Below, piece after piece: positions 1-8,475 of a stretch of DNA of 64,000 bases (the first letter of the stretch is position 1; the number at the start of each line of letters is the position of its first letter). The notes below the pieces were generated by a model. It was not told where the DNA came from. It saw nothing but the letters and a program-made list of their open reading frames with translations, and made no database searches. A program made the translations under genes and the position numbers. The DNA is from Halorubrum sp. PV6 (GTDB lineage Archaea > Halobacteriota > Halobacteria > Halobacteriales > Haloferacaceae). The stretch is from assembly GCF_003990725.2 (NCBI RefSeq), contig NZ_CP030064.1, positions 372,001 through 436,000 of the forward strand. Direction: 5' to 3'.

Positions 1-57
1 GAGCAGATCGGCGGGGCGCCGTCGGAGGGTCGCCGCGGTGGCGGAAACGGCGGCTGA
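1..57 (+). CDS. Possible C-terminal tail of a rightward gene (partial)
   Basis: The first frame reads from base 1 to a TGA at 55-57 and encodes a Gly/Arg-rich tail ending GGGNGG. Its start would lie outside the window. It would be convergent with the MATE gene. The piece is too short to assign a function, and it could be chance in GC-rich DNA. Confidence 0.3.
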   Translation, partial: EQIGGAPSEGRRGGGNGG

Positions 58-115
58 TAGGTCCATGCGCTCGGGTTCGGTCGTCGGATACTTAAAAACG
101 GAGTCGCCGCGTCGA

Positions 116-1576
116 TCACTTCGAGGGGCGGTCCGGCGGCGACTCCGGAGACGCCTCCGTAGACGACGGCGCGTCGTCTCCCGCTGCGTTGGCGTCGCGC
201 TCGCTCGTTCGCTCGGCCATCATCGCGGCGGCGCGGTCGGCCCACCCCGAGTAGCGGAAGCCGGCGGCGACGACGAGCGCCATCCAGACGTACGCGAGGG
301 ACACGCCGACGTAGGCGCCCTGCGGGCCGAATCCGGCCGTTCTCCCGAGGGCCCACGACGCGCCGAGAAAGAGACCGAACATCGCTGACACCCGAGCGAC
401 GAAGGGGATTCTGGTCTCGCTGGCGCCCTGTAACGCCCCGGAGAGCGCCGAAAACGACACGAAGGCGGCGCCGGCGACGCCGTACACCCGAGCGAAGTCG
501 ACCGCGTACGCGATCGTGGGCGCGTCGTCGGTGAACAGCGGTACGAAGCGCGGAGCGAGCGCGACGAGTCCGAGCCCGATGGTCCCGACCGTCACCACGC
601 CCAGGCCCGCGACGGCCCACCCGTTGAACCGGGCTTCTTCGGCGTCGCCCGCGCCGAGCGACTGACCGACAAGCACCGAGGCGGCGACGTTGTACCCCCG
701 CGAGAGGGGAGCCGTCACCTGCTGGTACACCCGCCGGCCGATCTGGAACCCGGCGTTGACCGCCTCGCCGAACCCGAGGAGCAGGGCGTTGAACGGGAAT
801 TCGGCGACCTCCGAGCCGATGCCTTCGAGGACGCGGGGCGCGCTCACCCGGAGGAGCTGGCTCGCGATCGTCGGGTCGCGGGGTCTGGCGAACGAGGCGG
901 CGGTCCACGGCCCCCAGATGGCGAGACACAGGAGCCCCGCCGTGAGCACGTTGGCGCCGGCGGTCGCGAGGCCGACGCCGACGACCTCCAGCCGCGGGAG
1001 GCCGAACAGCCCGAGCCCGAGACAGATCGACCCCGCGATGTTGACCGAGTTGGCGACGACGTTGACGTACATCGGCGTGCGGGTGTCGCCCGTCCCCTGC
1101 AGCGCGCGGGCGGCGATCAACGCGACGTGGCGCGCGGGGGCGGTCGCGAAGACGATCGCGAGGTACGTCGACCCGAGCGCGACGACCGCCGCGGGCGTCC
1201 GCTTGCCGACGAGTCGCCCGAAGAGGTCGATCGCGTGCTCGCCGAACAGGAAGCCGAAGAGCACGAAGGGCGTCCCCGCCAGCGCGCCCACGAGGATCGC
1301 CTGCGTCACCGCCTCGTCGCGCGTGCCGGTCGCGCCCGCCCCCGTGTCCTGCGAGGAGAGCGCGATCGCGCCGCCGCCGAGGCCGAGGCCGATCCGGAGC
1401 GGGAACCGCGCGTAGAGGTCGGCGAGCCCGATCGCGACGACGGCCGCCGGGGAGAACAGCGCGGTGACGAGCACGTCGGTCGTCCGCATCGCGGTGCGGA
1501 ACGTCTGCTCGGCCATCACCGGCCACGCGAGCGAAAAGACCCGCGTCCAGACGCGTCGCAGCCGCGAGAGGTCCAT
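116..1576 (-). CDS. MATE family multidrug/cation efflux transporter
   Basis: A 486-residue polytopic membrane protein with about twelve hydrophobic helices in two similar halves, the usual size for MATE (NorM/DinF-like) antiporters. These export cationic drugs or toxic metabolites using a Na+ or H+ gradient. Family-like features include the QTFRTAMRTTDVLVTALFSP segment near residues 24-43 and the repeat-half segment around the VGQSLGAGD motif, which matches the GQ/GAG signature at the start of the second half. The ATG at 1574-1576 sits about 30 bases downstream of a TATA-like element (1603-1612), which supports this start. The next gene is divergent. The substrate cannot be told from sequence. 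Confidence 0.9.
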   Translation of the reverse strand: MDLSRLRRVWTRVFSLAWPVMAEQTFRTAMRTTDVLVTALFSPAAVVAIGLADLYARFPLRIGLGLGGGAIALSSQDTGAGATGTRDEAVTQAILVGALAGTPFVLFGFLFGEHAIDLFGRLVGKRTPAAVVALGSTYLAIVFATAPARHVALIAARALQGTGDTRTPMYVNVVANSVNIAGSICLGLGLFGLPRLEVVGVGLATAGANVLTAGLLCLAIWGPWTAASFARPRDPTIASQLLRVSAPRVLEGIGSEVAEFPFNALLLGFGEAVNAGFQIGRRVYQQVTAPLSRGYNVAASVLVGQSLGAGDAEEARFNGWAVAGLGVVTVGTIGLGLVALAPRFVPLFTDDAPTIAYAVDFARVYGVAGAAFVSFSALSGALQGASETRIPFVARVSAMFGLFLGASWALGRTAGFGPQGAYVGVSLAYVWMALVVAAGFRYSGWADRAAAMMAERTSERDANAAGDDAPSSTEASPESPPDRPSK

Positions 1577-1602
1577 CTGTCACCACAGAGACGGCCCCTC
1601 CG

Positions 1603-1612
1603 CATTTATATG
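1603..1612 (-). promoter_or_regulatory. TATA box of the MATE gene
   Basis: The top strand reads CATTTATATG, giving an AT-rich TATA element on the minus strand about 30 bases before the MATE ATG. It is conspicuous in GC-rich surroundings. Confidence 0.5.
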
Positions 1613-1732
1613 TCGGAGCCGACGCCGGCCGCGACGGGGCATCACCGCTCCGAGCGCGGCCGTGTACCGACGCCGGTCGCGATCGGGGTTCCGTGCCCGA
1701 ACGTTAAAGCACGCGAACGACTCACACGGGCT

Positions 1733-2173
1733 ATGGACGTGTTCGTGTACGGCACGCTGACCGAACCGGAGCGAGCCGCAGAGGTGCTCGACTCGTACGT
1801 GTACGTCGGCTCGGCGACGCTGTTCGGGCTTCACCTCGTCGAGGGGCGGTACCCGACGCTCGCGCCGGGCGGCGAGACGGGCGGTCGCCTCCTCCGGACC
1901 GACGAGTCGGCCGCGCTCGACGCCTACGAGTCCGTCGAGACGGGGCTGTACCGACGGGTGTCGGTCCCGCTCGACGCGCCGGAGGGGCACCCCGACGAGG
2001 CGGCGGTGTACGTCGGCGACCCGGACCGCCTCGACGCGGACGCGACGTGGCCGGGCGGAGCCGACGGCCCCGGCGCCGGGACCGCCACCGACCTCGGCTT
2101 CGCGGCTCGGGTCGATCGGTACGTCGACCGAGCGGCCGTTCGGGTCGGCCTGAACACCCGCGATCCCGTCTGA
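1733..2173 (+). CDS. Gamma-glutamylcyclotransferase-like (AIG2/GGCT fold) protein
   Basis: A 146-residue protein beginning MDVFVYGTLTEPE. The YGTL motif near the N-terminus is the substrate-binding loop that defines the AIG2/GGCT-like family. An acidic catalytic residue is expected mid-protein, and the DAYESVE segment fits the usual (L)DxyEg position. Family members cyclise gamma-glutamyl amines or remove gamma-glutamyl groups, but the substrate here is unknown. I chose the ATG at 1733 because the homologous region starts at MDVFVYGT and a TATA-like GTTAAAG (1703-1709) lies about 27 bases upstream. The longer upstream open frame is only antisense to the MATE gene. A run of five T at 2231-2235 may end the transcript. 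Confidence 0.85.
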   Translation: MDVFVYGTLTEPERAAEVLDSYVYVGSATLFGLHLVEGRYPTLAPGGETGGRLLRTDESAALDAYESVETGLYRRVSVPLDAPEGHPDEAAVYVGDPDRLDADATWPGGADGPGAGTATDLGFAARVDRYVDRAAVRVGLNTRDPV

Positions 2174-2230
2174 CGGAGCGATGACGGCGCCGCAGTCGTG
2201 CGGTTTCACTTCCACTCCGCTAGCCGCACC

Positions 2231-2235
2231 TTTTT
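2231..2235 (+). terminator. Poly-T stretch after the AIG2-like gene
   Basis: CTTTTTG lies about 58 bases after the stop codon. Archaeal termination is favoured by short T runs. Support is limited to the T run itself. Confidence 0.3.
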
Positions 2236-2394
2236 GTATTCGGCTCATCTTCGTTCACTTGCACGTCACACGCGTGCATTCCCCCTTTCACAGACGGCGA
2301 GCCCGCGGCTCGGTTTCGAGCCGTCCTCGCTTCGTCCAGTCGGACGCCGCCCCGGACCGGAACCGATTAGCGCTCGGCCCGGTCAAAACGGCGT

Positions 2395-3606
2395 ATGATC
2401 AGTCTCTCCGACGTTCGCGAGGCGCGAGAGCGCGTCGACGACGTGGCCCGCCACACCCCGCTAGAGCGGTCGCGGACCTTCTCCGAGATGAGCGGCGCCG
2501 ACGTCCACCTCAAACTGGAGAACTTCCAGCGCACCGGCGCGTTCAAGATCCGCGGCGCGATGAACCGCATCGCCACCCTCTCCGAGTCCGAGCGCGAGGC
2601 CGGCGTGGTCACCGCGAGCGCGGGCAACCACGCGCAGGGGGTCGCGCTCGCGGCCGACCGCGCCGGCGTCGACGCCACCGTCGTGATGCCGAAGTTCGCG
2701 CCCGTCTCGAAGGTGAAGGCCACCCGCGGGTACGGCGCGAGCGTCAGGCTGGAGGGCGTCGACTACGACGAGGCGCAGGCGTACGCCCACGAGCTGGAGC
2801 GCCAGGAGGGCCGGACGTACGTCCACGCGTTCGACGACCCCGTGGTGATGGCGGGACAGGGGACGCTCGGCTTGGAGATCGTCGACGACTGTCCCGACTT
2901 GGACACCGTCGTCGTCCCGATCGGCGGCGGGGGGCTCATCTCCGGCGTCGCGGTCGCGATCAAAGAGCAACTCCCCGACGCGCGGGTCGTGGGCGTCCAA
3001 GCCGAGGGGGCGGCCTCGGCCGCCGCGTCGCTGTCGGCGGGCGAGGTCACCGAGATCGACAGCGTCGACACGATCGCCGACGGGATCGCCACGCGGTCGG
3101 TCGGCGAACAGACCCTCGAAGTCATGGCCGAGTACGTCGACGAGGTCGTCACGGTCGACGACCGCGAGATCGCCTTGGCGCTCACGCTGCTCTTAGAGCG
3201 CTCGAAGACGCTCGTGGAGGGGGCCGGCGCCGTCGCGCTCGCGGCCGTCCTCTCCGAGGCGTTCGCGTACGACGACGACGAGACGGTCGTCGCCGCGCTC
3301 TGTGGCGGCAACATCGATCTCAACCGCCTCGGGACCGTGATCCGGCGCGGCCTCGTCCAGATGGGCCGCTACCTGAAGATCACGATCGATTTAAAAGACC
3401 GCCCCGGCGAACTGGAGCGCGTCTCCAGTATCGTCGCCCGGACCGGCGCGAACGTCTACGCGGTCCACCACGACCGCACCTCGCGGGACGTGGCGGTCAA
3501 CGCCGCCGAACTGGAACTCGAATTGGAGACCGACGACGCCGACCACGCCGCCGACATCGTCGACGCGCTCGAAGCGGACGGGTACGTGGTCGAGATTCTC
3601 TCGTGA
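2395..3606 (+). CDS. ilvA: Threonine ammonia-lyase (threonine dehydratase)
   Basis: A 403-residue PLP-dependent fold-type II enzyme that deaminates threonine (or serine) to 2-oxobutanoate, the entry step of isoleucine synthesis or of threonine breakdown. The PLP lysine is Lys51 in GAFKIRGA, the phosphate-binding loop is the GGGGLI stretch around residues 182-187, and SAGNHAQG is the Ser-Ala-Gly-Asn motif. Residues from about 325 (GRYLKITIDLKDRPGELERV) form one ACT regulatory domain, a length and layout typical of the short form with a single ACT domain. The start ATG follows a TATA-like GATTAG about 28 bases upstream. The enzyme is intact; whether it is biosynthetic or catabolic is not clear. 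Confidence 0.93.
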   Translation: MISLSDVREARERVDDVARHTPLERSRTFSEMSGADVHLKLENFQRTGAFKIRGAMNRIATLSESEREAGVVTASAGNHAQGVALAADRAGVDATVVMPKFAPVSKVKATRGYGASVRLEGVDYDEAQAYAHELERQEGRTYVHAFDDPVVMAGQGTLGLEIVDDCPDLDTVVVPIGGGGLISGVAVAIKEQLPDARVVGVQAEGAASAAASLSAGEVTEIDSVDTIADGIATRSVGEQTLEVMAEYVDEVVTVDDREIALALTLLLERSKTLVEGAGAVALAAVLSEAFAYDDDETVVAALCGGNIDLNRLGTVIRRGLVQMGRYLKITIDLKDRPGELERVSSIVARTGANVYAVHHDRTSRDVAVNAAELELELETDDADHAADIVDALEADGYVVEILS

Positions 3607-3656
3607 TCGAGCCGATCGGATGAATAGCCACGCGGGCGCTCCCGGCGGTACGGCCG

Positions 3657-3794
3657 CTACTCGTCCTCGAAGTCGTCCGTGGCGGCCGCGGTCGTGCAGA
3701 CCGGACACCCCACGTCGAGGATCGTCTCCCGCATCTCGTCGTTGACCTCGATGGTCTGTGCGCAGTCCGAGCAGGTGAATTGAACGGTGGGCAA
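3657..3794 (-). CDS. Tiny zinc-ribbon protein (45 aa)
   Basis: A 45-residue acidic protein with CSDC near residue 8 and CPVC near residue 30, a four-cysteine zinc ribbon. It starts with TTG (3792-3794); no ATG or GTG is available in frame, which is why it is easily missed. A TATA-like TTTATATC lies about 40 bases upstream. It is clearly paralogous to the 51-residue protein at 11708-11863: both share the C-x2-C, IEV-(N/D)-D-x-MR-x-T-(I/L)-L and C-x-V-C pattern. I believe the family is catalogued as a haloarchaeal domain of unknown function (DUF7560), but I am not certain of the number. The role is unknown; nucleic acid or protein binding is plausible. Confidence 0.75.
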   Translation of the reverse strand: MPTVQFTCSDCAQTIEVNDEMRETILDVGCPVCTTAAATDDFEDE

Positions 3795-3884
3795 CGCTTT
3801 CCCTCTCGTTGTCGGGGAGGGTATCAGACGATATAAATGACCGGCTTCCGCGTCGCCGGCGCCGTGTCGGGCGTAAACCCCCCG

Positions 3885-4640
3885 TCAGTCGGTCTGCGGC
3901 ACCGCGTACGCACCGAGCGCCAGGAACGCGACGGCGAGCACCGACAGCACCGCTAGGTCGCCGAGCCACGGGCCGGGTTCGAAGACGATCGCTCGGGTCC
4001 CCCGCGCGAAGTACGTCAGCGGCGAGGCCGCCACCGCCGGCAGGAACCACTCCGGCAGCAGCGCCGGCGAGACGAACGTCTCGGAGAGGAAGAGGAGGGG
4101 GAGCGCGACCGTGTTGCTCGCGGCGATCACCCCGTCCTGTGAGTCCGCGAGCGCGCCGAGCAGCGCGCCGAGCCCGCAGAAGAGCGCGACGGCAACGACC
4201 ACGAAGACGGGCAACACCGCGAGCGCCGGCGAGACGACCGGCTCGGCGTCGGTCACGGCCAGGACGAGCCCCAAGATGAGCAGGCTCGCCGCGCCGATGA
4301 TCGCGATGTTGACGAGGGTGTGCGCGAGCAGCCACTCGGTGCGCGAGAGCGGCGTGGTCGCCAGCTTCTCGAACCGCCCGCCGTCGCGGTGCCTGGCGAT
4401 CTCCGAGCCGACCCGCGACAGCGGCGTGAACAGCACGACGACCGCGAGGTAGCCGGGGATGTAGTAGCCGGCCGGCTCGGCGAACAGCCCGCCGCCGGTC
4501 GGCTGCGTCTGGACCAACGCGCCGAAGATGACCACGAGGATGACGGGGAAAAAGAAGGTGAAGAACACCGCCGTCCGCCGCCGGAGGAACGACCGCGCCG
4601 CCGCGCTCGCCTCGGTCGCGATCCGCCCCGCGCGGGTCAT
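3885..4640 (-). CDS. ABC-2 type transporter permease
   Basis: A 251-residue membrane protein with about six hydrophobic helices and an N-terminal RRRTAVFFTFFFPVILV segment typical of ABC-2 permeases. It would form the membrane channel of the exporter whose ATPase is encoded immediately upstream: the two genes overlap by 4 bases (4637-4640), so they are translationally coupled. ABC-2 systems export drugs, lipids, polysaccharides or peptides; the substrate is not evident. Confidence 0.88.
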   Translation of the reverse strand: MTRAGRIATEASAAARSFLRRRTAVFFTFFFPVILVVIFGALVQTQPTGGGLFAEPAGYYIPGYLAVVVLFTPLSRVGSEIARHRDGGRFEKLATTPLSRTEWLLAHTLVNIAIIGAASLLILGLVLAVTDAEPVVSPALAVLPVFVVVAVALFCGLGALLGALADSQDGVIAASNTVALPLLFLSETFVSPALLPEWFLPAVAASPLTYFARGTRAIVFEPGPWLGDLAVLSVLAVAFLALGAYAVPQTD

Positions 4641-5665
4641 CGGTCGCCCTCCTCCGTCTCGGCTTCGTCGAAGCCCCCCGCCCGCGGCGAGTACTCCTCG
4701 CCCGTGAGTCGGAGGTACACGTCCTCAAGCGACGGCTCGGACCACGCGAGCGACTCGAAGGCGACGCCGGCCGCCTCTAGCGCGTCGACGGCGTCGCCGA
4801 TATCCTCCGGCCTGACGCCGACGATCCGGAGCCCCTTGCGGGTGGACTCGACCGCGGCGCGTCCGGAGAGCGCCGCCGTCACCGCCTCGGCGTCCGCCTC
4901 CGCCGCCGCCTCGCCGAGCGCGACCTCAAGCCGCGGGTCCCCGCCGTGTTCGGCGATGAGGTCGTCGGGGGCGCCGACGGCGACGACCGCGCCGTCGCGG
5001 AGGAGCGCGACCCGGTCGGCCAGCCGCTCGACCTCGTCCATCGCGTGACTCGTGAGGAAGACGGTCGTGCCGTCGTCGGCGAGCCGCTCGATGAGGCGGT
5101 GGATCGACCGCCGCCCGGCCGGGTCGATCCCCGTGGTCGGCTCGTCGAGAAAGAGGAGGTCGGGGTCGTTGACGATGGCGGTGGCGACGCAGGTCCGCCG
5201 CTTTTGCCCGCCAGAGAGCGTCTCGTACCACGCGTCGGCGTCGTCGGCCATCCCCACATCCCGGAGGACGGACCCGGTGTCGCGGGCCGCGTCGTACAGG
5301 CCGCCGTAGTAGTCGACCAGTTCGGTCGCCGTGAGCCGTTCCGGCGGGTCGAACGACTGCGGCAGCAGTCCGACCCGCTGCGGGTCGACCTCGGTCGGCG
5401 GGACGCCGAACACCTCCAGGACGCCCTCGGCGTCGGTCGTGCCCGTCAGCGCGCGGACGAGCGTCGTCTTCCCCGCGCCGTTGGGGCCGATCAGCCCGAA
5501 CACCTCGCCGGGTTCGACCCGGACCTCCACGCCGTCGAGCGCGACGACGTCGCCGTACGACTTGCGGACGCCGTCGCCAACGACGACCGGGTCGGTGCCG
5601 GCAGCGCGGCGATCCGGCCCCTCCGTCTCGGCGTCCGGCGCCGACGCGGCCGCGGTCTCGTTCAT
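4637..5665 (-). CDS. ABC transporter ATP-binding protein (ABC-2 exporter)
   Basis: A 342-residue ATPase with Walker A GPNGAGKTTLVRA near residue 58, signature LSGGQKRR, Walker B LLFLDEPTTG followed by the D-loop, and the switch histidine in TSHAMDE. The C-terminal 110 residues form the accessory region common in drug/CcmA-type ATPases. It is first in a two-gene leftward operon with the permease. The gene is divergent from folC-folP, so 5666-5790 carries both promoters. Confidence 0.93.
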   Translation of the reverse strand: MNETAAASAPDAETEGPDRRAAGTDPVVVGDGVRKSYGDVVALDGVEVRVEPGEVFGLIGPNGAGKTTLVRALTGTTDAEGVLEVFGVPPTEVDPQRVGLLPQSFDPPERLTATELVDYYGGLYDAARDTGSVLRDVGMADDADAWYETLSGGQKRRTCVATAIVNDPDLLFLDEPTTGIDPAGRRSIHRLIERLADDGTTVFLTSHAMDEVERLADRVALLRDGAVVAVGAPDDLIAEHGGDPRLEVALGEAAAEADAEAVTAALSGRAAVESTRKGLRIVGVRPEDIGDAVDALEAAGVAFESLAWSEPSLEDVYLRLTGEEYSPRAGGFDEAETEEGDR

Positions 5666-5790
5666 GCGAACGAATCGGGGTGCCGCGCGCGTAAGGGTTG
5701 CTCTTCGAGCGCGACCCCGACCGCCCGGTCGGCGCCTCGCGTCGCTCCCGGTCCGTTACGCCTAAGCGACGGCGAGCCGACCCAAAGCGT

Positions 5791-8439
5791 ATGCACTACC
5801 ACGAGGCGGCGGCGTTCCTCTTCGACCTCCGCCGCTTCTCGGTGAAGCCGGGGACCGAGCGCGTTGCGGCCCTGCTCGACCGGCTCGGGAACCCGGAGGC
5901 GGACGTGTCGTTCGTGCAGGTCGCGGGCTCGAACGGGAAGGGAAGCACCGCGCGGATGACCGAGTCGATCCTCCGTGAAGCCGGGCTCTCGGTCGGCCTC
6001 TACACCTCTCCGCACCTCTCCGCGCTCGCCGAACGGGTCCGCGTCGACGGGCTGGCCATGACCGAGGCGGCGATCGCCAACTTCGTCGAGCAGGTGAAGC
6101 CGTGGCTCGTCGAGCGCGCGGCCGCCGGCGAGCCCCTCACCTTCTTCGAGGTCGTGACGGCGATGGCGGTCCACGAGTTCGCGCGCCGCGAGGTCGACGT
6201 GGCGGTCCTGGAGGTCGGCCTCGGCGGGGAGTACGACGCCACCAGCGCGGTCGACCCCGTCGCGACCGCGGTCACGAACGTCTCGCTCGAACACACGGCG
6301 GTCCTCGGAGACACGGTCGCGGAAATCGCCCGCACCAAGTCTCGGATCGCGGGCGGGGGTGTCCCCCTCGTCACCGCCTGCGAGGGCGAGGCCCTGTCGG
6401 TCGTGCGCGAGGTCGCCGCCGACGCCGGTGCCCCGGTCGCCACGGTTGCCGGGGCAGGCCAGCGCGATGCGTCCGACGACGCGGCCGACGCAGCCGACGC
6501 GACGACCGACGAACCCGCTCTCTCCGTCGCTTATAAGGGTCGCGTGAGTCCGACAGATGCCGAAGTGGCGTTTTCGGGCGAACTGGACGGGACCTTCCGA
6601 ATTCCGCTGGTCGGCGACCACCAGGCGACGAACGCGGGAATCGCGACCGCGCTCGCTCGCCGCACCGCGACGGCGCTCGACGACGGGGGCGAGTCGACCG
6701 AGGCCGCGGACGCGTCCGACGCGTCGGTCTCCGAGGCCGCCGTCCGCGACGGCCTCGCGCGAGCGACGTGGCCCGGCCGGTTCGAGGTGGTCGAGACCGC
6801 TCCCCTGACGGTCCTCGACGGCGCGCACAACCCGGCGGCCTGCGAGACGCTCGCGGGTACGCTCGCCGAGTACGACTACGACGACCTCCACCTCGTCTAC
6901 GGCGCGATGCACGACAAGGACCACGCGGCCGCCGTGAGCGCGCTCCCGCCGGCGGCCTCGGCGATCACCTGCCGCCCCGACCTCGACAGAGCAGAAGATC
7001 CGGAGGTGTTGGCCGCCGCGCTCCGAACCGCCGGCGTCGACGACGTGACCGCCGGGAGCGACGTGGCCGCCGCGCTCGACGCCGCGGTCGAGCGAGCCGA
7101 CGACGCTGACTGCGTGCTGCTCGTCGGCTCGCTGTTCGCGGTCGCGGAAGCCCGCGCGGCGCGGATGCGGACCGTCACGCCGCGCTCCCCAACCGGCACC
7201 GACCCCACCGCGAGCGCGACTCGCACACTTAAAAGGGGCGGGCTCGCATCCGACGCGGCCGCCGACCGCGCAGACGCGTTCGACCACCGAGTCCTCTCGC
7301 TCCGGCTTCGCGGCGACCGCGCGGAGCGGATCGCCGCCCTCCTCCGCGAGGTCGGCGGCGAGGCGGCGCTCGGCGGTCTCGGCGCCGGCGACGGGCGCGC
7401 CTCCGGTGGCGAGCGCGTCCCCGTCACCCTCGCGGGGACGGTCGCGACGTACCGCGCGCTCTGCGACCGGCTCGCCGAGCGCGAGGCGTTCGCGGGGATC
7501 GCGGCCGACATCGCCGATCGGGTCGGCCTCGACGGGGAGCGGTCGTCTTCACCCGGAGACCGGACGCCTCACGACGCGGCGTACCCCTGGAGCGACGGCA
7601 CCGCGGTCATGGGCGTGCTCAACGTCACGCCCGACTCCTTCCACGACGGCGGGCGACACGCCGCCATGGAGGACGCGGTCGCCGGCGTCGAGCGAATGGT
7701 CGGGGCCGGCGTCGACATCGTGGACGTCGGCGGCGAGTCCACTCGGCCGGGGGCCGACCCCGTTCCGGTCGACGAGGAGATCGACCGGGTCGTCCCGACC
7801 ATCGAGGCGGTCCAGTCGGTGTCGGCCGTCGCCGACGGCGACGTGCTGGTCTCCGTCGACACGCGAAAACCGGAAGTCGCGGCGGCGGCGCTCTCGGCCG
7901 GCGCCGACATCATCAACGACGTGACCGGGCTGGCCGACCCGGCGATGCGCGAGGTCGTCGCCGACGCCGGCTGTCCGGTCGTGGTGATGCACAGCCTCGA
8001 CGCGCCCGTCGACCCGACCAACGACCCCGAGTACGACGACGTCGTCGACGACGTGATCGCGTCGCTGCGCGAGCGACTGGCGCTCGCCGACACGGCCGGC
8101 ATCGACCGCGACAGGGTGATCGTCGATCCGGGGATCGGGTTCGGCACCTCGCCCGGCGAGTCGTTCGACCTGATCGACCGGGTCGGCGAGTTCGCCGCGC
8201 TCGACTGCCCGGTGCTGATCGGCCACTCGCACAAGTCGCTGTTCGCGGCCGTCGACCGCGATCCGGACGACCGCGAACACGCCACGGTCGCCGCGACCGC
8301 GCTCGCCGCCGACCGCGGGGCCGACATCGTCCGGGTCCACGACGTGGCGGAGAACCGCGCCGCCGTCGACGTGGCCGCCGCGGTGAACGGCTCCCAGCGC
8401 GCCGACGCGGAGCCGACCGAGCACGACCCGGCGGAATGA
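5791..8439 (+). CDS. folCP: Bifunctional folylpolyglutamate synthase / dihydropteroate synthase
   Basis: An 882-residue fusion. Residues 1 to about 430 are a FolC (Mur-ligase family) domain with the P-loop AGSNGKGS and the DGAHNPAAC motif; it adds glutamate to folates. Residues from Met607 (MGVLNVTPDSF) are a complete dihydropteroate synthase with GGESTRPG, SVDTRKPEVA and the IGHSHKS motif, joining pterin and p-aminobenzoate. A linker of about 150 residues contains its own conserved-looking segment (FDHRVLSLRLRGDRAERIAA). The FolC-FolP fusion is known in halophilic archaea. I chose the ATG at 5791 because the FolC fold begins at MHYHEAAAFLF and the upstream frame is low complexity. Divergent from the ABC exporter. 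Confidence 0.93.
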   Translation: MHYHEAAAFLFDLRRFSVKPGTERVAALLDRLGNPEADVSFVQVAGSNGKGSTARMTESILREAGLSVGLYTSPHLSALAERVRVDGLAMTEAAIANFVEQVKPWLVERAAAGEPLTFFEVVTAMAVHEFARREVDVAVLEVGLGGEYDATSAVDPVATAVTNVSLEHTAVLGDTVAEIARTKSRIAGGGVPLVTACEGEALSVVREVAADAGAPVATVAGAGQRDASDDAADAADATTDEPALSVAYKGRVSPTDAEVAFSGELDGTFRIPLVGDHQATNAGIATALARRTATALDDGGESTEAADASDASVSEAAVRDGLARATWPGRFEVVETAPLTVLDGAHNPAACETLAGTLAEYDYDDLHLVYGAMHDKDHAAAVSALPPAASAITCRPDLDRAEDPEVLAAALRTAGVDDVTAGSDVAAALDAAVERADDADCVLLVGSLFAVAEARAARMRTVTPRSPTGTDPTASATRTLKRGGLASDAAADRADAFDHRVLSLRLRGDRAERIAALLREVGGEAALGGLGAGDGRASGGERVPVTLAGTVATYRALCDRLAEREAFAGIAADIADRVGLDGERSSSPGDRTPHDAAYPWSDGTAVMGVLNVTPDSFHDGGRHAAMEDAVAGVERMVGAGVDIVDVGGESTRPGADPVPVDEEIDRVVPTIEAVQSVSAVADGDVLVSVDTRKPEVAAAALSAGADIINDVTGLADPAMREVVADAGCPVVVMHSLDAPVDPTNDPEYDDVVDDVIASLRERLALADTAGIDRDRVIVDPGIGFGTSPGESFDLIDRVGEFAALDCPVLIGHSHKSLFAAVDRDPDDREHATVAATALAADRGADIVRVHDVAENRAAVDVAAAVNGSQRADAEPTEHDPAE

Positions 8440-8475
8440 CGGCAGCGTTTTGCGTCGGGATGCCCTCGCGTGGGT

